A DNA stretch of 64,000 nt, taken from positions 1,550,001-1,614,000 of the forward strand of contig JAMZAV010000108.1 of the NCBI GenBank assembly GCA_024449915.1, given 5' to 3'. The position numbers were made by a program, and so were the translations under genes. Within the stretch, counting starts at the first letter, position 1. Every line of letters starts with the position of its first letter. This document shows positions 23,089-34,729 of this stretch, one piece after another. This DNA is from Sweltsa coloradensis (taxonomy: Eukaryota > Arthropoda > Insecta > Plecoptera > Chloroperlidae). The notes beneath the pieces are model-generated. The model was not told where the DNA came from. It was given only the letters and a program-made list of their open reading frames with translations, and did not search any database.

Positions 23089-23947
23089 ATTCATAATGCT
23101 AGAAAATACTTAAACTAGAATATTAACCAATTACTCCCCCCCCCTTTCCATTAACCACTTGCTACACTTTGGGATTGAACAAGCTTAGGTTATTAATTTC
23201 CTTAATTTCACAAGAAACTTGCCAAACAACCTGACTCTAAAATACAAAAATACAGTTATGCCGTTTCTAGCTATTTGCATTTGCCTTTTAAATGGTTACC
23301 GTCATTGGCTCCTTTAGTATTGTATCCTTTAGTATTAAGGCATCAGTGCCCTTTTTATCCAACTAAAAGTGGGAATTGACGTTTCCAAACACTCATGCAT
23401 AAAACAGGCTACAAAACACCTATAACAGTCTTCAGTCTTAAACACAAGCCTTGATTTTCATTTTAATACTCTTGCATCATTTAAATCTCTTGGTACAGCC
23501 CCTTTGTCGACACCTAAAAATATCTACACACAGACAAAAGTGCGATCGCAATCGCATTCACTTTCACACTGACAAAAACACATACCCCACACATGCATCA
23601 ACACACACATTCACATGCACATACACTTTGCACATACAAATACACATACATGATTAATTTATGATTGTAGTATATGAGAAATTAACGATTAAATTATGGT
23701 TAGTATAAAAATATAAATTGTTAGTTTATAAGTAATATATTATATTTTCACTTTTGGGAAAATAAATTCTGTTGCAAATAAAGACTTAATAATAATAATA
23801 ATAATAAAAATAAATATCTCTCATCTTTTCTCTTACTAATCTTATCAGAAAAAACTAATTATAAAAACAATATTTTGTTTAAAATTTAACCAGTGTAGCT
23901 TTATTATTTTTTAAAAGAGTGAATGAGAAGATGTATAGGTCACTCAC
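23089..23947. other. Non-coding stretch beside the foldback
   Basis: AT-rich with a CACA-rich patch at 23570-23650 and a short (AAT)n run near 23790. From about 23885 it is the donor-side flank of exon B2. Confidence 0.5.
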
Positions 23948-24019
23948 GGAGTCCGTCGATTTGTTCAGTTCATGTTCATGTGTCATGTTCATGTTGTGTG
24001 TGTTCCTTCGTTACGAATG
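23948..24019 (-). pseudogene. Cassette exon B2 (stops in all frames)
   Basis: The minus-strand segment of 72 bp lies between acceptor GGGAAAATCAG and donor GTGAGTGACC. Introns on both sides match those of B1. The body contains a CATGAA-type short repeat and is unrelated to B1 except next to the donor; it has stops in all three phases. Phase bookkeeping shows that C2 can splice in frame to A2 if B2 is skipped, or to B1. It is therefore likely a cassette destroyed by repeat expansion, or a non-coding alternative exon. Confidence 0.45.
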
Positions 24020-24570
24020 CTGATTTTCCCGTTGAAGGGCACATAAAAAATGTATTAATAATTGTTATATTAATACAGAATAGGATACAACAAAAATAAT
24101 GAGAAAATACAATACATACAATTTAAAAGTAAACCAACCAAACCCAAATTTACTAACTAGGAAAACGCCAGAGTAGTTCTTAGTCTGTGTTGACTGTTGA
24201 GTACCCAGTAACATTCCTCCCCCTCCCGAAGACTAGATCAAGTCAGCGGTCTTTTCTCGTTAGCCTAGGCTAGAGAGGCGCATTATGGCCTTACAGTTGA
24301 CGCGCCCTTATACCAAGTTGACGCGCCCCAATACCAACACTCTCACTCCAAACTTCGTCTAGTGCGGACGCGTTTACTGTGCTACGCTCTCATGTATAAA
24401 CCTACAACCTCGCATTGGTAAGATACATTGATACAGGAACTTACTGATTCTGAACGTAAGTACACGTGTTCGGAAAACTTGTGCTTTTCACAAATTAGTG
24501 ACATACTGTGTTAACAAACGTTTTGATTTTTTCTACCTACTCTCCAAGGCTATATCCTAGGGACGTGGGC

Positions 24571-26700
24571 CCCTACAACTCGCCAACTGTATTGTAAATA
24601 TAAGTTGCATTATTCCTCAACCAGACTGCACTTCTACCTTATAATATACGCCATCGTACTGTACACACTCTGCAGTGCGTTGTCTGTTTTGTTTTTGTAA
24701 GTGTATCGACACTAATTCGACCGGTTACTTGTGCCTCTCTCGCACAATTACACAGGAGGCTAGCTTGCAATTACGCGTTATCGCATTCGAACAAAGTTCA
24801 TTTCAAATACAAGGAATAACATCTAGACGAAACATCTTGATTACGTCACACCTCTTGTCAACTGCCCCCCACCCAATCGAAACATGCTTCCACCCCGAAT
24901 TATTACTTTCTTAAATACCCCCCAACCAGGGTTACTTACCATGGCATCACGCTCAAGTTCCCACTCATTTTTCCCTTCAGTGCTTGAAAACCTCTCGCTT
25001 CGAAGAAAGCGGCGAGGTAGAAACTATCAAGCCTACCATGGCCAAAAGATTCTAGGCCGAAGAAACAAAGACAAAAATAATTCCATCCACATCTAAATGA
25101 ATGAAGACGTACACACCAACCCCACTTGTCACAAAAAACACGCTTGCAGCCCTTTCCGACTCTGAGGATGTAAATGTAATGGAAGAAGACGTGACGAATG
25201 CACACTCGCTCTCCGACAACTCGCAACACTCTCGCCACTCGAGTACATCTAATCACTCACTCCATACTGTCAACGGAGAAACCAATCCAAGCGTGCTCCC
25301 CCCATAACCATGTATGGGATTCTTAACTATACAGCAAACTAATATCTATTCTCACTACTGCCACCAAAGGACAATTCACGATATCCTCCAACTCCAACAC
25401 CTTTAAAATCCGCTCCGATTCCCGTCGTACATATGATGAGATAATCAATACACTCGAGCTCCGCGACCTCATGTTCCACACATTTTCAACGGAAGATATG
25501 AGACTCAAGAAAACTGTCATCAGAGGACTCTCCGCCACCGTGGACATCGACTCAATAAAGACAGATTTAAGGAATCAATAGGTAAACTACATAGAAGTAA
25601 GACAGCTCACGCATCGCGAAGAACATGGAGTTCGCAGGCCAATGCCACTCTTCGTAATAACTAATCATGCCCATGAGGAAGAAAAACCAATACATCTTGT
25701 ATCACCGTATCATCCTAAGCTTCGTTTGTTTGTCCTGTTTCAATCACACCAGGTACAAGTTTGTCACGAAAACCCGTTTTTCTGTCCTGGTGTAATTAAT
25801 GTACCTGTCACAACCCAGAAACGTTTTTTTGTCCAGTTGTAAGTTACCACCACTGCGACTGGAGTAAGAATTTTACACCTGCTAATTTAGCAGGAGTGGA
25901 TGTAAAACGAAAAAATATTGTGCCATTTTTAAAGTTTGTAGTGACTTGGTTGGTGTAGTGAGAAGCTAAGAAAGAAGCTAGAAGTTAAAATGGAAAAAGC
26001 CGGCCCGAGCAATAGGCTATCTTTCCCAATGATTATATGAATCTTCACGGCCTTTCTTAAAAGGGACAATGCCAATTAATCAACCGTTAACCTTAAACTA
26101 GGATAGGTCTGCTTGGAAGACGTAAAGCAATTTTATGCACAACAATGTACTAAAAACCTATTATCTAGGCCAAAATATTGAAAAATATAGTTATAGGCCC
26201 AAAGCCTATTAGCCTATCATCGTGTGGTATAGGCTCTAGGCCTTCGTTGCCTCGTCAAATGTCAAAACAGGGTGCAAGTAGGGTAAGTGTCCTACTGAGA
26301 GTAACGTGTACTTATTACTCCCATTTCCGTTTTTATGACGTATATCCGGATGATTCCAGGAGTACCGGTACATATATGAACGTCAATTGCCAACAGTTCG
26401 GCCATTCGTCAGCTATTTGCATCCTACCTCCCTCGTGCTTCAAATGTGCACAGATCAGCCGACTGCCCCATGTATCTCAAGGTGCCACTTTCGCGGATAT
26501 AATCAGTAATACCAACCGTCCCCGATCATACAACCCACAGAACCACACTCAACAACTCTGCATCATCAACCTAACATTATATTCCAACGATTCTTAAGAT
26601 TATACAAGGTTGGATGAGTGCCTTTTGACTATTTAATTATTGCGTGTGGATCGCCAGAAGCAAAACAGGAAAATAAACATTACTACACAACACAACAACT
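24571..26700 (+). mobile_element. Jockey-like non-LTR element insertion, 5' part
   Basis: Compared with the flank of B1, similarity stops at about 24570 and resumes near 26860, bracketing a foreign block. It contains a leader with no gene (24571-24940) and a broken ORF1. No ORF2 with endonuclease or reverse transcriptase is visible, so only the 5' part or a deleted copy is present. The 3' border is approximate. Confidence 0.55.
24941..26594 (+). pseudogene. Broken ORF1 (gag-like, zinc-knuckle) of the Jockey-like element
   Basis: ATG at 24941 has a good context. The first frame is serine/basic-rich; a second frame (25101-25307) has LAALSDSEDVNVMEEDVT, matching the acidic region of the copy at 54172. 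25320-25690 carries the region before the zinc knuckles (relatives of RLKK and IRGLSATVDID), shifted in frame. A ~650-bp block without similarity (about 25695-26360) interrupts it. The zinc-knuckle part resumes at 26370 with CQQFGHSSAIC and PPSCFKCA. Such ORF1 proteins bind retrotransposon RNA. This copy has several frameshifts and cannot be functional. Confidence 0.65.
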
Positions 26701-27133
26701 GCTATGAATAAATAATTATTTTTTTAGTTTAATGTTAATTTTGTGTGTAACGTACAATGCACAATAAAAAATCACCCATCCTCAGTCTGTACATGTAACA
26801 TTATCATTCACAAACCAAACAAACATCATTGTGATATTACGTCATAACCTTCAAATGCCATTTCATGCTTTTTGTAACTACCACAGTAATTCATACCAAA
26901 TCACACGCGAAAACCAACACACTTCGCATTAGTTAATACTATTATTAGTATTAGTACTCTGTACCAGGCACTGGTGCCTCAAGGGGATGCCTATTATACG
27001 TGCAAGACCCCCACCAAGATGACTCTGCTGCTGTAAAAATTATTTCTCCTCTCACGCCGTCTTCCCCTGGTTACTTATCAACAAGGCAGTTGAATTTATA
27101 ACTTAAAAAAGCAAGATGTAGGTCTATACTTAC

Positions 27134-27213
27134 ACAGTCCTTCGAAAATAGTAATGTTCCATTACCAACTTTGAAAATTTCAGTTCAATTTGGTTGTATC
27201 TTTCATTGGTTGC
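27134..27213 (-). CDS. Cassette exon C2 of coiled-coil gene
   Basis: An 80-bp minus-strand exon lies between acceptor AATTTTTGCAG and donor GTAAGTATAG. Entered in phase 0, as the coiled-coil exon delivers, it encodes ATNERYNQIELKFSKLVM and EHYYFRRT plus two bases (GT). It is charged and probably helical. Exon C3 at 56939-57018 has the same length and frame but differs at 11 of 80 bases, ten of them in codons that change the residue. Their donor-side introns differ at only 1 of 193 bases. C1 has the same introns and an unrelated body. Exit phase 2 suits B1 or A2. Function unknown. Confidence 0.7.
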
Positions 27214-27509
27214 CTGCAAAAATTATTCAATAAGTTAACATATTTCTCGATTTGTATAGTCGGGAAACACTCCCGTAGGTGGAATTGTTAACATTAAATA
27301 CAATTCAGATTTCAGAAATTACAAAATCCCCGATTGGGATGCATATTTTAATTTCTAAGTTAAATTAAATATTAAGATAACATACCTATGCTGTGAAAAT
27401 TCACATATTTTGTAGTATACCATGATTTTGTTTAATGCATCTAATGAACAGGATATTTTATATAAAAAATTCTAGTCCAAGGAAATAGTGACATTTAGAC
27501 CACCTATAG

Positions 27510-29000
27510 TGCATTGGGGATTTACACCTTTAACCATTTAAACCGAACATTGTCCAATGACATTCAAACCATGATCGTATACACATTTGAAATCAAATAA
27601 TTAAAAATGTTTATCCCAATTAATAGTAAATTATTTAAAAATTAACTATAACCAATGTTATTGATGTATGGGCTTATAACAAAAGTGTATTGAAACGGCT
27701 GGTTAATTCACTATAACAGTAACATTAAAAACATTTGAAGTTAATTTGTCATGCATGTTTAATGACATAATATAAGCTGCTACACAAAGCTTATGTACGT
27801 CATTGTGCATGATACACTGACAGATGTAGCCCAAGCCTAACGCACGAGTTTCCCGTTCGACAGCCGTCATCGGCAATCCTGACCAAAAGTGTTTATATAA
27901 ATTTAAAACTTACGAGGACTCTGAAAAGTCAATGGCCAAGTAATTTTTTTATGATTTTGAGTTTAAAATTTTAACTTTTTTTACCACGAAAATGGTTGGC
28001 TTGGCGCTCGTCAACAGGCGAAATGATCTTACTTCTTTTCAATGCGAAACTAGGGAGAAAGAATGAAATGCTTGGCTTCTATATCTCACAGCATTCACAG
28101 CCGAAGACTTTGGAAGGAGAGCTTGGCTGCCGTTTTTTTTTTTTTTACAAATTTTTGTATTTTGGGGGGATCTTGTTCTACTTATATCGCATTTACCGAC
28201 ATGTTATATCTGTATTGTTCTATTCTGTATTATTTATTTGTGTCCTATTGTATTTGCCATTGTGGTACTTAGTACTGTTGCAAATAAAATCAACAAACAA
28301 ACAAACAAACAACTACATTTTTTCATGAACTATGATCGTACTGTGTTATGGTCAAAGAATATTTCAGTAAATTTGGAAAAGAAAAGAATATAACAAGGTA
28401 GGTGTATTTGAGACGTAGCCCTATTGCAGAATGGGAGATAATGATGGGCTAAACAATACACCGTTAACCCCTTTACAGCAACAAACAAACAAGGGACAAT
28501 GGCATGCACTACTTCAGGTGTCTAAAAGGTGTTTTGGAGTAACAAAAGGTATGAATGGTATGATGAAAGACTGTTGGAAACGAACCAATTCCTCGCATTC
28601 ACACGCCAATGTACCCTTGAAAACACTTTCGGTCGGGATTGCCGATGGCAGCTGTCGACCGGGGATCTCGTGCGTTACGCTACATCTGTCAGTGTATCAC
28701 GCATGACAAATTAACTTCAAATATTTTAAATGTTACTATTATAGTGAATTAATCTGATGTTTTAATACACTATTATTGATACCTATATCCACAGATAATA
28801 GAGTACACTTATCTGTGCTAATTATCAACAGCATTGTAAGAGTTATTTTTTTTATCAATTTCCTTTAATTGGGGTAAATACTTAATTAAAATGATTTGAT
28901 TTGAAATCTATATTTTACAATCATGGGTTAAATTTAATTGAACAATGTACGGTATAAATTGCTATAAAAAGTTGTAAAAACCATTATGGTTGGAAAATGT
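27510..29000. mobile_element. Second long foldback element with ~380-bp arms
   Basis: The arms at about 27520-27890 and 28620-29000 are reverse complements with clear landmarks (GTTACTGTTATAGTGAATTAA, GATACACTGACAGATGTAG, GATTGCCGATGGCAGCTGTCG type). The left border is fixed by exon C3's flank, which is the same sequence up to CACCTATAG (27509) and then differs. The central 27900-28610 is not repeated. Frames at 28431-28714 and 27996-28328 lie in it but look accidental. Confidence 0.75.
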
Positions 29001-29591
29001 AGCATATTTGAAGTATCATTAAAATAAAATAATTATTAATTACTCATTTTGGTACAGTATTAATGAAGAAATCCGACTAAACTTTGTCAATTACTCTTTT
29101 AAAACCTTGAGGTAATTTTCAACATACAATGGGATTTTATCATATCACTGTGATTGTTAAAGATGACAGATTAAAATATCGATTAAAACGTAATTTATCA
29201 AAATATGTATTAAATATAGTTTTGATCGCCGAGATTAATTTTAATTGCTTATAAAACACATTGATTGATATGATAAACTCAACATAAATAAGAAAGTTTA
29301 AGAAGTTTCAAAAAGAAAAAAATATGTTGCAATTAGTTTGAGGTTACGCCCCTTTTTGACGTAGCATGACACCATTATTACGAGAGGAGACTTTATGTGG
29401 CGACTCTTCCGCGACACACGACACTTGGTTCTCTGCCGGCCGCTACTCACTCACGAGCTGTTGCCACGACTGCTAAGCGGCGAAGTTGAAGGATATTATT
29501 CCATTACACATTTAACAATTCATTTAGCATAACTACGATTATTTTCGGTCAAGAATTTTTTTAAATGGTGTCTACTTAGGTAAATGAATGT
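29001..29591. other. AT-rich stretch without recognised features
   Basis: Contains a short GC-richer patch at 29390-29480 with a possible minus-strand donor (GTGAGTGAG near 29440). I could not support an exon. Confidence 0.4.
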
Positions 29592-29940
29592 AAACAAATA
29601 AATAAATAAATAAATTGAATTTAGAGTCTACCCACTCAGTTATATAACTGATTTTCAGTGGGGGACAGTAAATCAAAGCGACCAAGCCAACCTAAATAAA
29701 ATATAGCAATCGTGGTATGGACAGAGCGAACACCCGCGGATCAACGCCAGAATCAACAAGGCCGATTCAGAACAACTCTGAATTTAGTATGTGCTCCGTT
29801 GCTAGGATGGCTCCAAAGTCACCGTTTACAAAGACAAGAACACTGATCAGAAGTTAAAAACTTCTGACTTTAGCGGGAATCGAACCCTGGACCTTCTGCA
29901 TTGGAAGCAAATACGCTAACTACAAGACCAACGGGCCACA
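29592..29940 (-). mobile_element. tRNA-derived SINE
   Basis: On the minus strand a tRNA-like head (about 29937-29872) has a D-arm like TGGTCTTGTAGTTAGCG, an anticodon loop CTTCCAA (TCC, glycine type) and a perfect B box GGGTTCGATTCCC (29875-29887). The acceptor ends do not pair, so it is not a working tRNA. A unique body of about 250 bp follows, then an ATTT repeat tail at 29594-29614. A related tail sequence (GAGTC..CCACTCAG...TTTTCAG) is at about 61465-61500. Confidence 0.8.
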
Positions 29941-30272
29941 CACATTAACACATTGGCACAAGAGGTGAACGATCCCTTTGAACAACCTATTGCGTTTACG
30001 AATGTTAAGTTTATCGAATTACACAAAATAATGGCTCTCTCGGGTGAAAATTAACGCTAAAAAGCGTCCCTATGACTGACTGGTCAACAATAAAATCTTG
30101 TTTAGTGGTCATGAGAATGAGACCAACCTGATTCCAACATCTATGGGTCACTCATGCAGGTAACGAGGAAGGGAAGCTAATAAAAGCTTAAACATCTAGG
30201 AGGCAGCACATCAAACATTATTCTAAGGCAGTTGCCCACAGGAAGCACCAATGACGTACATATTGCACTTAC

Positions 30273-30665
30273 CTTGTGTTCATTAGCTTCTTTTTCTTTT
30301 TCAGCCTGTAGAGTGTTGTTTCTGTCGATTACCGTTTGTTTGTCTGCTTTTAATGTGTCTATTTTATCTAGAATGGTTTGTTTGTCAATCACTAACTTTA
30401 TGTTTTCTTCCTTTAATTGATTATTGGCTTTCTTTAATTTATTATTTTCTTCCTTTAATAAATTATTATTTTCCTTTAATTTATTGTTTTCTTCTCTTAA
30501 TTCAAGTTTCTCCGCTGTTTCATTGGTTTTTTCTTCTACTGCTTTTTCATATTTCTCCCTCAAAACGAGATTTTCTTTGGATATGTTTGCAAGGCAGCTG
30601 CCAAAGAGTTTGCCTATATTTTCAAAAGATTCTTGGCCAATCTGATGGGCAATATTTTTATATGC
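30273..30665 (-). CDS. Coiled-coil exon (131 codons) of host gene
   Basis: Minus-strand exon of exactly 393 bp between acceptor TTTTTGGTTACAG and donor GTAAGTGC. The frame is open throughout and phase 0 at both ends. Residues 1-40 are mixed (AYKNIAHQIGQESFENIG...LFGSCL). Residues about 40-131 are a long heptad-rich coiled coil with repeats of the type LKEENNKLKKANNQL, ending AEKEKEANEHK. It joins in frame to the start exon at 43161-43192 and to cassette C2. No signal peptide or enzyme motif is visible. Coiled-coil similarity is uninformative for naming, so I give no function. Confidence 0.75.
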
Positions 30666-30905
30666 CTGTAACCAAAAACAAAGTGTTTAGGCCCTAACAA
30701 AATATGTATATGGTAAGCCCTACCTGCAATGACGTACTAGCGTAATGACGACATACAGTGTAGGCCTAGTGTGATGAGGCCGCAGTGGCGCGCTGACCAT
30801 ATAAGGACAGAAGAAATTGCTCCTGGTCCTCAAGGGGGTGGGTGTCTCCACAGGGAACCCCAACCCCAGGGACCGACCTTACCATAAATTTAATAAACGT
30901 CTATA
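30666..30905. other. Intron sequence
   Basis: Upstream intron of the coiled-coil exon. No further feature except a C/G-rich patch at 30775-30870. Confidence 0.5.
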
Positions 30906-31340
30906 GTGCGTTTACTTGCGACTTGAACACATTGTTCTCTTCGAGAGCGGAGTTCTTTTGTATGTCAGCTAATTGAATTCTATACAATTTCAGATTCCGA
31001 GGAGCAACACGTCCGACGATTGACCATAGAATTAGACTAGGATGTCATAAAAATATTTAATTAATAAAGTAATAAATAAGTTTATACAATACAATCATTA
31101 ACTCTCGAAATCATTATTAAAATAAAATAAAAATACAATTACAATAATGTATGATTTTTTGTAAGTTTTATCCACTTTGAATGAAAAAAATCGCACATCA
31201 TTTACGGTTTTTAAGTATTTTATTTATAATATTTTGTATAATGACAAAATACTTAAAAACCGTAAATGTAGGCCGATTTTTTTCGTTCAAATTGGATAAA
31301 ACTTTTAAAAAATCAACATTTTTGCAATAGCATTTTTTTT
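30906..31340. mobile_element. Truncated copy of the 9.9-kb foldback element
   Basis: Begins GTGCGTTTACTTGCGACTTG and matches 9865-10300, covering the left arm, the centre (AAATACTTAAAAACCGTAAATG type hairpin) and part of the right arm. It then diverges near 31340. The missing right end means it cannot fold fully. Confidence 0.8.
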
Positions 31341-32090
31341 TAATGTAATGATCCAAACATGATATGCGTTTCTATTTTTTACGGATTTACCGGGCATTGT
31401 TTGATGCTGGGCGTGAAAATTTGGAAATAAGCTGGTACTCCAATGAGCAACATATAAAACACAATTTTTTGACGTAACCTTTGCCCCTACCAAAACTATA
31501 GAAGACACCTGTTTTGTAGGGAATTAAATGGGATATATTTTTGCCATTGAGATATTTTGTCTATTTCAAACGAATTTGGAGATATTCGATAAACAAACAA
31601 CTTTTGCCCGCCATTTTCCAATATGGCGGCCGAAGCTCCAGTCCGATTGTAAGGGAGTTTTAGTATGTTAATAACTATTATATAAGGAAGGTCTCTGCAA
31701 AAATTCAGCAACATCGCAATTTTTCCACCAAACGTCAATATACGATCTTATTTGACAGGATTATAAGGTAAAAAGGCGCATGTTCCGGTATTCTACCGGT
31801 ACCTATCAAAATTTATTTACAAATTTTGCCAATTGTTTTTTAGGCTGGCCCTTGCCACTGGGCAAGCCCTAGCTTTGATCTACACCTAAGGAACTGTGTG
31901 TGAAATATTTAAATTTATTTTCTTGTTGACAGCACATTAAATTGCATTAAATTTTCAAGGTAGGTACCGGTAATCATGAAGGCCTATTCAAGAACAGAGA
32001 ACCAAAATAAGCTACTACCTGTGATAAAACTCTTTCATCATTGACCAAATATATTTGCTTTTAAAAATTAAATTTTCCCTTCTGAACCCA
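31341..32090. other. No recognised feature
   Basis: Mixed sequence with short open frames on both strands and no splice structure or repeats I could match. Confidence 0.4.
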
Positions 32091-32795
32091 ATGGGGGAGG
32101 GGCCACAGGACAGCGGCAAATCTAGGACATAATCATGGGGGGGGGCGATTCGCGCCAGCATGTATATCCGTAAGCAAGGGTCCAAGCAGGGGGGGGGGGG
32201 GGGGCAAAGCCCCCCACAAAATGCAGCGACGCAGGCGAAATTTTCGGAAAATCATGTTTTTAGAGTGCATGGTGGGCTGAATGCAATATCGAAACAATGT
32301 AGTTTGTGTGCGTAATTTGTTTTGTCGTCATGTCGACCTTTTTTTGTCGAGGTTTGCACGATAAAACAAGTAACTATTATTATGAAATAATATGAAATAT
32401 GCTAATTAAAAAAAAAATAATAATAAATAATAATATGGGGGAATGGCTGTTGCGGAGAAGGGCCGGATGGGGGGGGGGGGGTCTGGGGCGTAGCCCCAGC
32501 CGCCGGAGTCGAATTTTTGTTGCGGTTAACTTTTTGGAGGAGGGCTTGGAACGTATTTGAAAGTAAGAATTCCTATTATTTACACTTAATACCTTATTAA
32601 GGCATTTTTGTTATACAACTTATAGAAAAAAGTGAGATGATGAAGAGAAAAAGGTAGGTAAAGATTTCGGAAAACTAAGTAGATATATTTTTAATTTTTT
32701 TATAAATTATTTTTAGTGAATTTTCAAGAACGCTAAGCTAAGCAGGGGGGCAAGGCATCCCCCTGCCCCCTCCACCCCTGCGCACGCCTATGCCA
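32091..32795. mobile_element. G-tract-rich MITE-like element(s)
   Basis: Long G runs at about 32138-32146, 32191-32205 and 32470-32481 lie in a block ending with a hairpin (GGGGGGCAAGGCATCCCCCTGCCCCC) and GTGCGCAGG-type terminus near 32780. The terminus TAGGCGTGCGCAG recurs at 52567. The left border is unclear and no transposase is present. Confidence 0.4.
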
Positions 32796-33784
32796 AGACC
32801 AGATGATTAACCAGTCGGCCTACCGCGTGAAAAAAGTAATCCCAGACCTAGACCCTACCTACCCAGGTACACCGTAACTAGTAAACCTCACTAGGCGACC
32901 CACTGTCGAGTGAATGGTGTAATAATAATTTGACGGTGCTCTTAGCTGCGGTTATGCATTAATCATAGCTAGGGCTAGCAGTTTACAAAGTTGCATGGCC
33001 CTAGTTGGAGCAAGGCAGGGGCAGGGGCGAGGCCTACATGTTAACACCGGCCATGTTGATTTCTCGAGTTCAACTTCAACGCACAGGATCAGAGTAGAAC
33101 TCGACTTTAGATAGCAGTGAACTCGAGATTAGCGCACTGGATTAGCGGTGGTAAAAACTAAATTATCCAAGGGTGATTACTAGAACTCGTGATCTTGAAC
33201 TTGGTGCAACCGGCCCTTAATCTTTACGTAAGGCACGAGTAATCTTAGCTGTTAAAGCGCCCTAAAACTACTAATACTAAAACTGTAATTTGTAGTGTTG
33301 AATACATCATATATTATTATACTATTAATGAAAAACTTAGATTGATTCATTAATCGTAGTCAACAGCTCTTTTATGAACACTATCATTGATTATAATAAG
33401 GAAATTTAAATTAAATTAGATATTTAGGCCTAATTCAAAATGTAAAAAATCACCAAAATCAACTAATTGAGCTATAACATGTATATATTTTAATATATTT
33501 TTCCAATATATTCTTTCCCTTTAAGTCGATGAAAAATGCTTTCAAATGGTACCAAACATGACAAATTTAGGCTCACTTTGAAATTTTGGGGATTATAAAC
33601 TAATTATTTTTCAATTAATTTATTAATATTAAAATAGTAGTACGAAATTAGCTTGAAGACAGTTTTTTCGAATTTATCGTTAAAAAATTTGGATGATAAC
33701 AATTTTTTACGCTGGTATCACACTTTTACACTATATTTAGGCATCTTAATCCCACTAGTAGCATTGCTGCTGACGAAGTCTATA
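32796..33784. other. AT-rich stretch without recognised features
   Basis: Only AT-rich sequence with several short (TA)-rich patches. No repeat or exon was identified. Confidence 0.45.
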
Positions 33785-33974
33785 TTATTATTTACTACAA
33801 TCCAGAAATTACAAAAGTCCGCCCCAACCGGGATTCGAACCACGGGTCTCCCACATTCCAGGTGAGCGTCTTAGGTGTATAATGCAACTACAATTCAGAT
33901 TAAAATGTTCCCGTTCTGGTGGTCTAGTGGTTAAAGTAGAATCGGTGGGTGACTTTTTAATTCTGGATTGTAGT
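33785..33974. mobile_element. Small TIR element with tRNA-like inside, split by an LTR retrotransposon
   Basis: The left end (33785-33807) is the exact reverse complement of 33961-33974 joined to 42776-42784: a 23-bp terminal inverted repeat that becomes whole only when the LTR element and one copy of TAGT are removed. Inside, on the minus strand, is a tRNA-like stem and loop (CTCAC/GTGGG around CTGGAAT) and a B box GGTTCGAATCC (33833-33843). The plus strand has an A-box-like TGGTCTAGTGG near 33919. A SINE captured by, or turned into, a foldback is possible. Confidence 0.7.
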
Positions 33975-34729
33975 TGTAGTGAAGCGGGTGATTATGCTAA
34001 TGATATTGGTTTAGTTTAATTATTATAGATCTATTTTACATTCTGTGTTTAACTACCTACATGTACATTGATTGTGTAGTGATTAAATTAATGTAATTGT
34101 ATTTGGGAATTTGTATTTGGTAATTGTAATGTAATTTCTGTGGCCTATTAATTTATTAAAACAGCAAAGTTAGGTTATTGGCAAAGTGCCAGAGGTGCTA
34201 GCAAGCTCACTATCCCTGTACAGTTACTTCATGTTATGGAATGTGATCAGTAGCAATTTTGTGTTAAGGTTGGCTGCTGTGATTGACCATTCACTGGTGA
34301 GGGTAATTAGGAAGAAGTGACTTGACTATGAGGCTAGGACTGGTGGCAGGTGGGTGAACATAGAAATTAGAGTAGGGTCTGGTTAGTGCTCTCCAAGACA
34401 GTTTAAATCCACATTTTATAATTCTACAACCATGTTTAAATCACTCACATACCAAGAAAGTACTTTATACAATAAACCACCGGATTCACGAAAGTAACTA
34501 GACTACAGTCACTGGAAAGCAGAAAGCCTCTCCCTACCATCGTCTTCCCCAAATACCATAACATCTTACGGGCAAGGCAGGTCAGCTCCCCACAACCAAT
34601 CTAACAACCATACCGGTGCCGGCTGTCGCAGTCCAGGTTTCAGCCAAAAACAAGCCCGGAGAGTCCAAATCGCCACCCTCGAACTCGTCTAACATCTACG
34701 AGGCTACGAGTGGTGGACGCGGTATTACA
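33975..34729 (+). repeat. 5' LTR
   Basis: Matches 42034-42771 along its length with many single-base indels. Shared words include AAAGTGCCAGAGGTG, CAAGACAGTTTAAATCC and TTTATACAATAAACCA; the last carries the AATAAA polyadenylation signal. Confidence 0.9.

Noticed and set aside
28431..28714. 91-residue plus-strand protein
   Set aside because: It spans the inner border of a foldback arm, has no recognisable pattern and shares sequence with the opposite arm in reverse.
29872..29937. Functional tRNA-Gly(TCC)
   Set aside because: The acceptor ends do not pair and the sequence continues into a SINE body with an ATTT tail.
33830..33935. tRNA gene on the minus strand
   Set aside because: The B box and anticodon stem look good, but acceptor pairing and the D arm are missing and the module is enclosed by inverted repeats.
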